A model generated the notes under the pieces. That model did not search any database and was not told where the DNA came from. It worked only from the letters and a program-made list of their open reading frames with translations. A program made the translations under genes and the position numbers. A DNA stretch of 64,000 nt from Pelagadaptatus aseana (GTDB taxonomy: Bacteria > Pseudomonadota > Gammaproteobacteria > Pseudomonadales > Cellvibrionaceae), in NCBI GenBank assembly GCA_040365065.1, contig BAABNI010000002.1:372001-436000 (forward strand), written 5' to 3'. This document shows positions 1 through 9,855 of this stretch, piece after piece. Numbering within the stretch: position 1 is the stretch's first letter; every line of letters starts with the position of its first letter.

Positions 1-962
1 TGAGCTTGTGACACGTCCCGCAAATAGCACAACTCCCGCAGAATCGCCGTTGCGTAGGTACCGGGAGGCAAAGCAAAGGACAACTGCAACTGTTCATCGT
101 CCAGCTGCCAGTTGAGCTTATCCGGTAACAGCCTTAATCCCCGCCGCTCCTGTTTCAAGCCAACATGCTCCATGCCATCGCGCCATGCTGCCATGGGCGC
201 CAGCACCGCCTCTTCCAGCTCCAGACAAACACCCTGGGACAGAGGCCTTCCCCTGCCCCATAGCGGGCCAGAAAAATCCTCGGGATCGCCCTCAAGCTCT
301 GTATCCCAGGTTTTCTCCTGCACGCGGCGACTTAATACGCTGTTGAACAAGTAGGAGCGAGCCGCAGACATGGCCATGGTGCGACGCTGGCGATTATTGA
401 TCTTTTGCCCCTCCACCAACAATCGGTTGGCCAACTCCAGATTGCCCGCTTCACGACCAAATCGCTGCTCACCAAAGTAGTTAGGGACGCCCTGCTCAGC
501 AATCACCGACAAGCGCTGTGACAGGGTTTCGATGCGGCCATCGAGATTGCGCAGCACCAACTCAAACCGATTGCCCAAATGACTGCCGCGGCGCAGCTTG
601 CGACAATGCCGATCTACCCTAAGCAACTGTACCGACTCGGAATTCAGTTGCTGCCAGTCCGGCTCGTCCCCCTTGGGAAGATAAACGCTGAACCATTGGC
701 GGGTAACGGCGTGACGATCCTTCAAACCACAGTAGCCGACATCCGCAGGACCAACTCCGGCCAGTTTGGCAATCTGGCGCGCCAGCCAATCGGTATTATC
801 ACCGCGCTTTTGCAAATGCAGCACAACGTGCTCGCCACTGCCGGTAAATTCAAAATCCAGCAACTCATCCACAAAGAAATCTTCCGGCACACAGCGAAAG
901 TCGGCCTTAACCTGCGGCTCACCATAGGCGTATGCCCAGTTCAAAGAGAAATCGATATCCAT
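1..962 (-). CDS. truD: tRNA pseudouridine(13) synthase TruD, 3' end cut by window
   Basis: TruD isomerises U13 of tRNA(Glu) to pseudouridine in the cytoplasm. Reading the minus strand from the ATG at 962 gives an open frame of about 320 residues running off the left edge; E. coli TruD has 349, so only the C-terminal tail is missing. The family signature GLKDRHAVTRQW is at residues 79-90, with the expected catalytic Asp at 82. Further family-like blocks are PNYFGEQRFGR and NNRQRRTMAMSAARSYLFN. The gene starts 19 bp after ygiQ ends and may be transcribed with it. truD normally follows ispF, but here ispF is 56 kb away on the same strand. Confidence 0.95.
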   Translation of the reverse strand, partial: MDIDFSLNWAYAYGEPQVKADFRCVPEDFFVDELLDFEFTGSGEHVVLHLQKRGDNTDWLARQIAKLAGVGPADVGYCGLKDRHAVTRQWFSVYLPKGDEPDWQQLNSESVQLLRVDRHCRKLRRGSHLGNRFELVLRNLDGRIETLSQRLSVIAEQGVPNYFGEQRFGREAGNLELANRLLVEGQKINNRQRRTMAMSAARSYLFNSVLSRRVQEKTWDTELEGDPEDFSGPLWGRGRPLSQGVCLELEEAVLAPMAAWRDGMEHVGLKQERRGLRLLPDKLNWQLDDEQLQLSFALPPGTYATAILRELCYLRDVSQA

Positions 963-981
963 TATGCAATCATCGACTCTA

Positions 982-3222
982 TCAGCGCTTACTGCCACGA
1001 CGGGAGCCCGGGCGATTACCATTGGTTTTACCGCCAGCCCGGCCCGCACCTTTGCGATTATTGGTGGAACGACGAGGCTTCTGGCCTTCACTGTCGCCAA
1101 AGCTGCGGCCCTGTGCGCCCGCTGCTTTACTGTACTTTTTATATTTACCAGCGCCGCGATCGTCGGCCGGAATCAAGCAGCGCTCACCATCGCCAATTAA
1201 ATCCTTGCGCTTCATCTTGATCAGCGCTTCGCGCAGAAACCCCCAACTCTTGGGATCGTGGTAGCGCAAAAAAGCCTTTTGCAAACGGCGCTGTTCCAAC
1301 TTGCGCGGCGTGTAGACCTTGTCTTTGCCTTTGTATGTCAGCTTTTTCAGCGGATCTCGCTGGGAGTGGTACATGGCGGTTGCCAGCGACATGGGTGACG
1401 GATAAAACGTTTGCACTTGATCCACCCGGAATTTATTGCGCTTGAGCCACAACGACAGATTGAGCATGTCCTCGTCTTCGCAGCCGGGGTGACCCGCAAT
1501 AAAGTAGGGGATCAGATACTGCTCTTTGCCCGCCTCTTTGGAAAACTTGTCGAACATACGCTTGAAGCTGTAGTAGGTATCCATCCCCGGCTTCATCATT
1601 TTATCCAGGGTGCCCTTCTCACTGTGCTCCGGGGCAATTTTCAAGTAGCCACCCACATGATGGGTCACCAGCTCTTTGACGTACTCCGGATCTTCCACCG
1701 CCAGGTCGTAGCGCAGCCCCGAGGCAATGGCGACCCGTTTGATGCCGGGCACTGCCCGGGCCTTGCGATACAGCTCGGTGGTGGGCGAGTGATCGGTCAC
1801 CAGATTTTTACAAATGGTAGGGAACACACAGGATAAGCGCCGACAACTGGCGTGAATCTTGGGGTCCTTACAGTTGAGGAAGTACATATTGGCCGTTGGC
1901 CCACCCAGATCGGAAATAGCGCCGGTAAAACCCGGCACCTTATCGCGAATATCTTCCAGTTCTTTGATCACAGATTCGTGGGAACGACTCTGAATTACCC
2001 GCCCCTCGTGCTCGGTAATGGAACAAAAGGTACAGCCACCGAAACAACCACGCATGATATTGACCGAGGTTTTGATCATGTCATACGCGGGTATTTTGGC
2101 GTCACCGTAACTCGGGTGCGGCCGGCGCTGGTAGGTCAGGCCGAAAATGCCGTCCATCTCCTCTGTTTCCAGCGGAATCGGTGGCGGGTTGACCCACAAC
2201 TCCTTATTGCCATGACGCTGGACCAGCACCCGGGCATTACAGGGGTTGGACTCCTGATGCAGAACCCGGGAGGCATGGGCATACAGCACCGCATCACTTT
2301 TGACCTTTTCAAACGACGGCAAGCGCACACAGGTGTTATCCAGATCCCAGTCACTGCGCCCCTGCAGAGGCATGGGAATAATTTTTACCGGCTCTTCTTC
2401 AGCTTCGGCCGAATCCAGCTTACTGCAACTGCCACCCTCATTGGATTCATAGTCGTAGGGGTTGGGCAGCGCATCAATATGACGCGGCCAGTCAATCCGG
2501 GAGGAATCAATTTCAACCCAACCCTCGGGTACCTCACTGCGAATCACTGCGGTACCGCGGATATCGGTCAACTCCGAGACGGCTTTCCCCAGCGACAACT
2601 GATGTGCCACCTCGGCAATGGCCCGCTCGGCGTTTCCATAAAGAAGAATGTCACCAGTAGCATCCAACAGCACCGAGCGGCGTACCTGATCACTCCAGTA
2701 GTCATACTGGGCAATGCGACGCAAACTGGCCTCGATGCCACCCAGTACCACCGGCACATCACTGAAGGCCTCTTTACAGCGCTGACTGTAAACAATCACC
2801 GCGCGATCCGGGCGCTTGCCGGCTTCTCCACCGGGGGTGTAGGCATCGTCGTTGCGAACCTTGAGGTCGGCGGTATAGCGATTGATCATGGAATCCATAT
2901 TGCCGGCGGTAACCCCGAAGAACAGATTGGGCTTACCCAGCGCCTGAAAAGCCTCTGCACTGCGCCAATCGGGTTGGGCAATAATGCCCACACGAAACCC
3001 CTGAGATTCCAGAAAACGCCCCATCACCGCCATCCCAAAACTGGGGTGATCCACATAAGCGTCGCCACTGACCAGAATAATGTCGCAGCTGTCCCAGCCC
3101 AATTCATCCATTTCCGCCCGCGACATGGGCAAATAGGGTGCGGTGCCATAGCACTCGGCCCAATACTTGGGGTAGCCGAACAAAGGATCTGCTTTCAGGG
3201 GGACGGCCTGGGGACGGGACAT
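982..3222 (-). CDS. ygiQ: YgiQ family radical SAM protein
   Basis: A 746-residue member of the YgiQ (UPF0313) family of radical SAM enzymes, whose substrate is not established. The N-terminal part (about 1-290) looks like the family's cobalamin-binding-like region. The CxxxCxxC cluster motif CFGGCTFC lies near residues 393-400. The C-terminal 60 residues are Lys/Arg/Gly-rich and probably disordered. I place the start at the ATG at 3222 (MSRPQAVPLKADPLFGYPKYW) because homologues begin there; a start 8 codons upstream is open but has no better ribosome site. Likely leads into truD. Confidence 0.9.
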   Translation of the reverse strand: MSRPQAVPLKADPLFGYPKYWAECYGTAPYLPMSRAEMDELGWDSCDIILVSGDAYVDHPSFGMAVMGRFLESQGFRVGIIAQPDWRSAEAFQALGKPNLFFGVTAGNMDSMINRYTADLKVRNDDAYTPGGEAGKRPDRAVIVYSQRCKEAFSDVPVVLGGIEASLRRIAQYDYWSDQVRRSVLLDATGDILLYGNAERAIAEVAHQLSLGKAVSELTDIRGTAVIRSEVPEGWVEIDSSRIDWPRHIDALPNPYDYESNEGGSCSKLDSAEAEEEPVKIIPMPLQGRSDWDLDNTCVRLPSFEKVKSDAVLYAHASRVLHQESNPCNARVLVQRHGNKELWVNPPPIPLETEEMDGIFGLTYQRRPHPSYGDAKIPAYDMIKTSVNIMRGCFGGCTFCSITEHEGRVIQSRSHESVIKELEDIRDKVPGFTGAISDLGGPTANMYFLNCKDPKIHASCRRLSCVFPTICKNLVTDHSPTTELYRKARAVPGIKRVAIASGLRYDLAVEDPEYVKELVTHHVGGYLKIAPEHSEKGTLDKMMKPGMDTYYSFKRMFDKFSKEAGKEQYLIPYFIAGHPGCEDEDMLNLSLWLKRNKFRVDQVQTFYPSPMSLATAMYHSQRDPLKKLTYKGKDKVYTPRKLEQRRLQKAFLRYHDPKSWGFLREALIKMKRKDLIGDGERCLIPADDRGAGKYKKYSKAAGAQGRSFGDSEGQKPRRSTNNRKGAGRAGGKTNGNRPGSRRGSKR

Positions 3223-3280
3223 GGGGATTTCTCTGGCAAAGTTCAATAACCCACCAATTTTCTCAAATTTAGCCCCTCGG

Positions 3281-3300
3281 GAACAGAGCTATAGCTGTTC
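3281..3300. promoter_or_regulatory. inverted repeat between ygiQ and the efflux operon
   Basis: GAACAG and CTGTTC form perfect 6-bp arms separated by 8 bp that contain the palindrome AGCTATAGCT. The site is in the 236-bp divergent gap between ygiQ and the RND operon, where an operator would be expected. The spacing ACAG-N8-CTGT is the reverse of a LexA box, so it is not LexA. No regulator gene is adjacent. This is a candidate only. Confidence 0.3.
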
Positions 3301-3458
3301 ATCCAAAGAAAACCACCATGCGTATTGCCCGAAATTACAAATTCATACATTTATAACCCTTCTTAACCCCGGATGAAGGCTCGCTGCGCAGACACCCAAT
3401 GCAAAAGCGCTTAGAATTTAGCGAATAAATGCAAACGAATAATTTCATTGAGAGCTCA

Positions 3459-4823
3459 ATGCCACTACACCACCTCAAATGCAGCTTAATTCTAGCCACT
3501 GGGTTGTTTCTGGCCGGCTGCCAAACCAGTTATCTGGCCCCCGAGGTAGAGACTCAGTGGCAACAGCAGCCGGCAGCTACACCGGAATTCTCCGAGCTGC
3601 AAAACTGGCTGCAGCACTTCAGCGATCCACAACTGAACCAACTGGTTGATAAGGCTCTGGCCCAGAATCTGGATCTGCAACAATCTCTGGCCCGAGTCAG
3701 AGCCGCAGAACAGCAGGCCATCATCAGTGGCGCCACCCGGTTACCGGCCATTGATCTCAACGGTTCGGGGCAACGCCAGAAGCTGACCACCGGTAATTTC
3801 AGCGAAAATTACGGCACCGATCTGCAGCTCAGCTGGGAAGTGGATCTTTGGGGCAAGCTCAGTGACAGCGCTCAGGCCGGCAAGTTTGAACTGCAAGCCG
3901 AACAGGCCACGCTGGAATCGGCCCGATTATCTCTGGCCGGGCAGGTGGCCAAAGCCTGGTTTGACCTGCAAACCGAGCAACGCCTGTTGCAACTGTTTCA
4001 GGAGCGCGTCAGCAATCTGACCCGCAATCTGGAAATCATCGAGAGCGGTTATCGTCAGGGCATCAACAGTGCACTGGATCTGTATTTGGCCCGCAGCGAT
4101 CTGGCCTCGGAGAAAAGTCAGCTTCACAATCAGAGCAATGCCCGCCTGCAAGCGATCCGCACACTGGAAATCTTACTGGGGCAACACCCTAGCGGCGATC
4201 CCGCCATTGTGGCGCAACTGCCAACCTCAATCATTGCCCCGGCCAGCTTACCGCAGGACATCCCTCTGGCAATGGTATTCCAGCGCCATGACTTACAGGC
4301 CTCTTACAGCAACTTGCTGGCCGCCGATCGCGAAGTGGCCGTTGCCCACAAGGCTCGCTATCCGGGCCTGAGAATCTCCGCCGCGGGCGGCGACAGCAGC
4401 AATCAATTTGGCAAACTGTTTGATCAAAGCTCTCTGACCTGGAGTGTTTTGGGCAGCATTACCCAACCGATTTTTGCGGGTGGCAGCCTCAAGGCCCAAC
4501 AGCAAAAGAAGCAGTTTGAGCTGCAACAGAAAGAACAACAGTTTTTGCAGGATGTCCTGATCGCCTATCAGGAAATCTACAATGGCCTCGACACCGAGAA
4601 AATCCTGCAACAGCAACTGCAGGAACTGACCGCCGCCGAAGATTTTGCCGAAGCGGCGCAATCCCTGTCCTTTGAAGAATACCAACAGGGACTGCAGGAC
4701 TACACCACCGTACTGGAATCCCAACGGCGCGCCTTCGCCGCCCAGAGCGAGGTTATTAATGTCCGCAATACCCTGCTGAAAAACCGCATCAATTTTTATC
4801 TGGCCACCGGTTCTCAATACTGA
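3459..4823 (+). CDS. RND efflux outer membrane factor lipoprotein (NodT/OprM type)
   Basis: TolC-like outer membrane channel that completes the tripartite pump encoded downstream. The 454-residue product starts with a lipoprotein signal (hydrophobic stretch then LAGC lipobox, Cys near residue 21), so it should be lipid-anchored in the outer membrane. Two OEP repeats follow, rich in Gln/Leu/Ala helices as expected for the periplasmic barrel. I prefer the ATG at 3459, preceded by GAGAG, to the in-frame ATG at 3429, which lacks a ribosome site. Gap to the adaptor gene is 35 bp, so the two are probably one operon. Confidence 0.88.
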   Translation: MPLHHLKCSLILATGLFLAGCQTSYLAPEVETQWQQQPAATPEFSELQNWLQHFSDPQLNQLVDKALAQNLDLQQSLARVRAAEQQAIISGATRLPAIDLNGSGQRQKLTTGNFSENYGTDLQLSWEVDLWGKLSDSAQAGKFELQAEQATLESARLSLAGQVAKAWFDLQTEQRLLQLFQERVSNLTRNLEIIESGYRQGINSALDLYLARSDLASEKSQLHNQSNARLQAIRTLEILLGQHPSGDPAIVAQLPTSIIAPASLPQDIPLAMVFQRHDLQASYSNLLAADREVAVAHKARYPGLRISAAGGDSSNQFGKLFDQSSLTWSVLGSITQPIFAGGSLKAQQQKKQFELQQKEQQFLQDVLIAYQEIYNGLDTEKILQQQLQELTAAEDFAEAAQSLSFEEYQQGLQDYTTVLESQRRAFAAQSEVINVRNTLLKNRINFYLATGSQY

Positions 4824-4858
4824 ACACCGCTGACTGACACAACCACAGAAGCTGAATA

Positions 4859-6058
4859 ATGGAACTGACACGCAACAAATTTATCATCGCCATCGCCGTA
4901 CTCGCGGGCTTTCTGCTACTGAGTTATCTGATCGCGAGCAACAAGCCTCAGGGTAAGTTTCGGCCACAGGGCACCCAGATAGAATTGGCGGTAGAGGCCT
5001 ACACGGTGCAATCCCAAAGCTATCAGTTTCAACTCGACAGCTTTGGCAATGTGCAACCGCGCACCCAGAGTTTGTTGGTAGCTCAGGTCAGCGGCCAAAT
5101 CGTCAACATCAATCCCGCCTTTCGCGATGGCGGATTTTTCAAGGCCGGCGATGTCCTGATTAATATCGATGACCGCGACTACCTGGCCAGCGTCAACATG
5201 GCCAAAGCCGAATTGATGCAAGCCAAACTGTCACTGGCCGAGGAAAAAGCCCGGGCCAATCAGGCATTGATTGACTGGCAACGACTGGGCAACGGTGAAC
5301 AAGCCACCGATCTGGTATTGCGCAAACCACAACTGGCTGTCGCCGAAGCGCAAATCCTGTCTGCCGAGGCCAACTACGAAAAAGCCAAACTGGATTTGCA
5401 ACGCACCAAAATTACCGCTCCCTATAACGGCCGGGTGAAAACCAAGAATGTCGATATCGGCCAGTTCGTCAACAGCAATGCCCAACTGGCCACCATCTTT
5501 GCCACCGATGTGCTGGAAGTTCGTCTGCCACTGAAGAACAGTGACTTGCCCTTTATTACCCTGCCCGAAAATTTCCAGGACGCACAGTCCCGACCGGAGC
5601 ATTACCCCAATGTCATCATCGGCAGCGATCTTGGCAGTTATCAGGAGTGGCGAGGCAAGATTGTCCGCACCGAGGCCGCCATTGATGACGACAGCCATCA
5701 ACTCTATGTGGTGGCCCAGATAGACAAGCCGTTTGTTAAAGACGACAAACATGTATCGCCGCTCAAGATCGGTCAGTACGTCACTGCCACCATTGAAGGC
5801 TCAAAACTCAGTGACGTATTGATTATCCCGAACGGCAGCATCTATCAGGGCAGCTATGTCTATACCGTCAGGGATGACGTTCTGCAGCGTCAACCGGTCA
5901 CCATCGGTTTTCAGAACGACAGTGTGGCATTTATTGAATCCGGGCTTAACGCAGGTGACAGGTTAGTTACCTCACCACTGGGGCAGGTCACCAGTGGCAC
6001 CCGGGTTACCATTAAAAATACCGAGCAGCAGGCTCGCGCCGGAGCCGAGCAGCCATGA
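4859..6058 (+). CDS. RND efflux periplasmic adaptor subunit (HlyD/MFP family)
   Basis: Membrane-fusion protein linking the inner membrane pump to the outer membrane channel. The 399 residues show an N-terminal membrane anchor (about 7-26), a biotinyl/lipoyl-like half-motif (VSGQIVNI...GDVLINIDD), an Ala/Glu/Lys-rich coiled-coil hairpin (about 105-185), the returning half-motif ending in ITAPYNGRV and a beta-barrel C-terminal part. There is no lipobox, so it is anchored by its transmembrane helix. The stop codon overlaps the ATG of the pump gene by 4 bp, which implies translational coupling. Confidence 0.9.
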   Translation: MELTRNKFIIAIAVLAGFLLLSYLIASNKPQGKFRPQGTQIELAVEAYTVQSQSYQFQLDSFGNVQPRTQSLLVAQVSGQIVNINPAFRDGGFFKAGDVLINIDDRDYLASVNMAKAELMQAKLSLAEEKARANQALIDWQRLGNGEQATDLVLRKPQLAVAEAQILSAEANYEKAKLDLQRTKITAPYNGRVKTKNVDIGQFVNSNAQLATIFATDVLEVRLPLKNSDLPFITLPENFQDAQSRPEHYPNVIIGSDLGSYQEWRGKIVRTEAAIDDDSHQLYVVAQIDKPFVKDDKHVSPLKIGQYVTATIEGSKLSDVLIIPNGSIYQGSYVYTVRDDVLQRQPVTIGFQNDSVAFIESGLNAGDRLVTSPLGQVTSGTRVTIKNTEQQARAGAEQP

Positions 6059-9000
6059 TCGCCTGGTTTACCCGCAACGACGTTGCCGCCAACCTGTTGA
6101 TGGCAACCATTATCTTTCTCGGTATTTTTTCATTAAAAACCCATATACCACTGGAGGTCTTCCCCACCTTTCAACTGGAGGTGGTCACGGTGGAGGTATC
6201 GCTGCGCGGCTCCACACCGGAAGACGTGGAAGAGTCTGTTTCGATTCGCATCGAGGAAGCGGTACAGGATCTTGAAGGCATTAAAAAAATCAGCAGCCGC
6301 TCTACCGAAAGCAATGCACTGGTGAATATTGAAATCGAATCCGGCTACGACTCCCGGGATCTGTTAAACGACATCAAAACCCGGGTTGATGCCATCAACA
6401 CCTTTCCCGCAGAGGCCGAAAAGCCCGTCATCAGTCTCGGAATTCGCAAGCGTGACGTCATCAGTGTCGCCATTGCCGGGCACTTTTCCGAAGCCGAGAT
6501 CCGCCAGCAGGCTGAACGGGTACGGGATGAACTGTTGCGTATTCCCGGGATCACCCAACTGGAACTCTCCGGTGTCAGGGATTACGAAATCAGCATCGAG
6601 GTATCTTCGGATAAATTGCGTCAATACCAGTTGCAACTGGCCGATGTTGCCGACGCGGTAAAAAGCACGTCTCTGGATTTATCGGCCGGCAACGTCAAAA
6701 CCCAGGGCGGCGACATCCTGCTGCGCCTGAAAGGCCAGGCCTACAACCGCACCCAGTACGAGAACATCATTGTCGCCTCCACCCAGGACGGTTCTCTGGT
6801 TCGACTCAAAGACATAGCAGTGGTCAAAGACGGCTTTGTCGAGGACGCCATCCACACCCGCTTTAATGGCAAACCGGCGGCACTGATCGATGTTTATCGG
6901 GTAGGCGATCAGAGCGCCATTGACGTCGCCGACAAAGTCAAAGATTACGTCGATCAACAACAGGCATTCCTGCCGCAAGGTTTTGAAATCAGTTACTGGT
7001 CAGATCGCTCCCGCATCGTCAAAGCCCGTCTGACCACTCTGGTGAACAACGCCATTCAGGGCGGTATTTTGGTGCTGGCACTACTGACCATGTTTCTGCG
7101 CCCCTCGGTGGCCTTCTGGGTATTTATTGGTGTACCCGTCAGTTTTATGGGTGCCTTTATCTTTATGCCGTTTATGGGCGTCACCCTGAACATCGTCAGT
7201 CTGTTCGGTTTTATTCTGGTGCTGGGCATTGTAGTGGACGACGCCATCGTCACCGGCGAAAACATCTACCGCCATATAGAGATGGACGGCAGCGGCGAAC
7301 GCTCGGTGATCCGCGGAGCCGAGGAAGTCGCGATCCCGGTAACCTTTGGGGTATTGACCACCATTGCCGCGTTTATTCCCATGACTCTGATCGAAGGGGT
7401 GCGCGGTGAAATCTTCCGCCAGATCGCACTGGTGATCATCCCGATCCTGTTATTCTCTCTGATCGAATCAAAGTTTGTTTTGCCCTCTCACCTGAAACAC
7501 GTCAAAGCCAAACAACCGGGCAACGAGGGACGTTTCTCACGCTTCCAGCGTCGCTTTGCCAAAGGCTTTGAACAGGCCGTACTGCGCTATTACCAACCGG
7601 TACTGAGCTGGTGCATCGGTCACCGCTACGCGGTACTGGCCAGCTTTATCGGTTTGTTTATTGTTATTGCCACCATGATCGGCAGTGGCTGGATGCGCTT
7701 TGTCTTTTTCCCCAAAGTGGAATCCGAAACCTCTCGTGCCACACTGTCCATGCCCTCGGGCACCCCGTTTGAAGTGACCGATCGCCACGTACAATTTATT
7801 ACCGAACAAGCCATCAAACTCAAAGAGAAATACCGCGACCCGGACACGGGGGAATCGGTCATCCTCAATATTTACTCATCATCCGGTAACGGCGGCACCC
7901 ACAAGGGCAGAATCCGCTTTGAAATATCCTCCCCGGAAGATCGCGCCATCAAGATCACCAACACCGAACTCACCAATGAGTGGCGCACCATGATTGGCAC
8001 CATACCGGGCGTAGAGCAACTGACCTTCCGCTCGGAAATCATGCACGCCAACGATCCCATCGATGTGGAGCTGACCGGTTCAAACTATCGGGATCTGGAA
8101 GCCGTCGCCGACCAGATCAAGGAATACCTCGACCACGTCCCCGGTGTGTTTGATATCAGCGACAGCATGTCGGACGGCAAGGAAGAAGTTCGCCTGGTAC
8201 TCAAGCCCGAAGCCTATGCTCTGGGCCTGACCGACTCCATGATCATCAGTCAGGTGCGTGAAGCCTTTTATGGATACGAGGCCCAGCGCATTCAACGGGG
8301 TCGTGATGACGTGCGAGTCATGGTGCGCTATCCCCGGGACGAGCGCCGCTCGCTGGCCAACCTCAAGGATCTGCGGGTCACCACCGCTGACGGCCGCAAG
8401 ATTCCGGTCGCCCAGGTGGTCGATCTGGTTCCCGGTAAAAGTCCGACCGCCATTTACCGCAACAATCTGGCCCGAACACTCAATGTCACCGCTGACATCG
8501 ATAAGAATTCGGTCAATATGACGGTGCTATCACAAGAACTGAAAGCCTTTATCGACCAGCAACTGATCCAGTACCCCGGCGTCAAATACAGCCTCGAAGG
8601 AGAGCAACAGGAACAGAGTGAGTCCATGGGCAGCATTGTCTATGGTTTGATCTTTGTGTTTTTTGCCATCTACGCGCTGCTGGCGATTCCGTTCAAATCC
8701 TACGCCTTGCCATTGATTGTGATGTCGATCATCCCCTTTGGCACCATTGGCGCCATTCTCGGTCATTGGCTGATGGGCAAGCCTCTGACTTTCTTCAGTA
8801 TTCTCGGCATCCTCGCGCTGATTGGCGTGGTGGTAAACGACAGTCTGGTGCTGGTGGAATTTATTAATCAGCAACGCAAAAAAGCCAAAGCCGGCTTGAT
8901 GGAAGCCATTCAAACCGCCGGCGCCGCACGCTTCCGTCCGGTGCTACTGACGTCACTCACCACCTTCTTTGGTCTCTTGCCGCTGTTGTTTGAACAGAGT

Positions 9001-9147
9001 ACCCAAGCCCAGTTTCTGATTCCCATGGCCATTTCACTGGCGTTCGGCATCATCTTTGCCACGCTGATCACTCTATTGTTGGTACCCGTGAACTACGCCA
9101 TCGCTTACGAACTGAAGAGAAAAATTCTCCCCCCGAAAAAGAGGTAA
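6055..9147 (+). CDS. RND multidrug/metabolite efflux permease (AcrB/HAE1-like)
   Basis: Proton-driven inner membrane pump of 1030 residues, the usual length for AcrB-type proteins. It starts with an N-terminal transmembrane helix, then a porter domain, the TM4 motif GIVVDDAIV containing the paired Asp of the proton relay, a second large periplasmic loop, and the TM10-type stretch GVVVNDSLVLVEF. The substrate cannot be read from sequence. HAE1-type pumps of this layout export drugs, detergents or lipids. It forms an operon with the adaptor (4-bp overlap) and a lipoprotein gene (3-bp gap). Confidence 0.93.
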   Translation: MIAWFTRNDVAANLLMATIIFLGIFSLKTHIPLEVFPTFQLEVVTVEVSLRGSTPEDVEESVSIRIEEAVQDLEGIKKISSRSTESNALVNIEIESGYDSRDLLNDIKTRVDAINTFPAEAEKPVISLGIRKRDVISVAIAGHFSEAEIRQQAERVRDELLRIPGITQLELSGVRDYEISIEVSSDKLRQYQLQLADVADAVKSTSLDLSAGNVKTQGGDILLRLKGQAYNRTQYENIIVASTQDGSLVRLKDIAVVKDGFVEDAIHTRFNGKPAALIDVYRVGDQSAIDVADKVKDYVDQQQAFLPQGFEISYWSDRSRIVKARLTTLVNNAIQGGILVLALLTMFLRPSVAFWVFIGVPVSFMGAFIFMPFMGVTLNIVSLFGFILVLGIVVDDAIVTGENIYRHIEMDGSGERSVIRGAEEVAIPVTFGVLTTIAAFIPMTLIEGVRGEIFRQIALVIIPILLFSLIESKFVLPSHLKHVKAKQPGNEGRFSRFQRRFAKGFEQAVLRYYQPVLSWCIGHRYAVLASFIGLFIVIATMIGSGWMRFVFFPKVESETSRATLSMPSGTPFEVTDRHVQFITEQAIKLKEKYRDPDTGESVILNIYSSSGNGGTHKGRIRFEISSPEDRAIKITNTELTNEWRTMIGTIPGVEQLTFRSEIMHANDPIDVELTGSNYRDLEAVADQIKEYLDHVPGVFDISDSMSDGKEEVRLVLKPEAYALGLTDSMIISQVREAFYGYEAQRIQRGRDDVRVMVRYPRDERRSLANLKDLRVTTADGRKIPVAQVVDLVPGKSPTAIYRNNLARTLNVTADIDKNSVNMTVLSQELKAFIDQQLIQYPGVKYSLEGEQQEQSESMGSIVYGLIFVFFAIYALLAIPFKSYALPLIVMSIIPFGTIGAILGHWLMGKPLTFFSILGILALIGVVVNDSLVLVEFINQQRKKAKAGLMEAIQTAGAARFRPVLLTSLTTFFGLLPLLFEQSTQAQFLIPMAISLAFGIIFATLITLLLVPVNYAIAYELKRKILPPKKR

Positions 9148-9150
9148 GTC

Positions 9151-9777
9151 ATGAGCCGGGTAATTTTATGCGCCTTGGTCTTGATGCTGAGCGGCTGCGG
9201 CGCTTACACCACCATCTCCAACGTCTGGGTTGCCCCGGATATCCAACAGCGAAATCTGCAGGGTACGCTGGTCATCGCAGTGACGCATCAGGAATCGGTC
9301 CGCATAGATTTTGAAGATGCCTATACCAAAGTCCTTCGAAGAAACGGTGTAAAAGCCATTGCCAGCCACACCCTGATCGGTGGCACTCTGGACCAATCCG
9401 ACAAACAGGACATTATTGCCGCAGCCCGACAGGCCGGCCTCGACACCCTGCTCGTCTCCCATTACGCCGGCACCGAGGAAGAGCCGGTGTTCCACCCCGG
9501 ACAAAGGTATTACACCGTGGTTCCCGAGTACGGTCCCTACTACCACGACCGGGGCTTTGACGGTCACTACGGCCGGTTGATTGAATTGGGTTCCACCCCG
9601 GATGTGTGGACCACCAATCGCTACGTCTTTATTGTTTCCGATCTGTATCAAACCGACAACGGGGACCACCTCTGGCAAGCCACCTCAGAAACCATCAGTC
9701 CCAGGAACAAAAAAGCACTCAGGAACGCGTCGATTAAAGCGTTTATAAAACAGATGAAGTCACAGGGGTTATTGTGA
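9151..9777 (+). CDS. small lipoprotein downstream of RND pump (DUF4136-like)
   Basis: A 208-residue protein with a clear lipoprotein signal (MLSGC lipobox, Cys at residue 16). A GAGG ribosome site precedes the ATG. The body has the alternating beta/alpha look of DUF4136-like lipoproteins, and a Tyr/His/Pro-rich stretch (about 115-140). Its function is unknown. Because it starts 3 bp after the pump gene it is probably an accessory of the efflux system, perhaps in the outer membrane. The family assignment is tentative. Confidence 0.7.
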   Translation: MSRVILCALVLMLSGCGAYTTISNVWVAPDIQQRNLQGTLVIAVTHQESVRIDFEDAYTKVLRRNGVKAIASHTLIGGTLDQSDKQDIIAAARQAGLDTLLVSHYAGTEEEPVFHPGQRYYTVVPEYGPYYHDRGFDGHYGRLIELGSTPDVWTTNRYVFIVSDLYQTDNGDHLWQATSETISPRNKKALRNASIKAFIKQMKSQGLL

Positions 9778-9855
9778 AATCAAACAACAAGTTGCCCTGA
9801 TGACCAACAGTAAACAGTCGCTCTGCCTGGGACCGACGGCACGAAGTGGCAATCG

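Noticed and set aside
1852..3249. Long plus-strand open frame opposite ygiQ
   Set aside because: It is antisense to a complete radical SAM gene with intact motifs and its translation has no recognisable domain.
3281..3300. LexA box
   Set aside because: The half-sites are in the opposite order (ACAG-N8-CTGT rather than CTGT-N8-ACAG).
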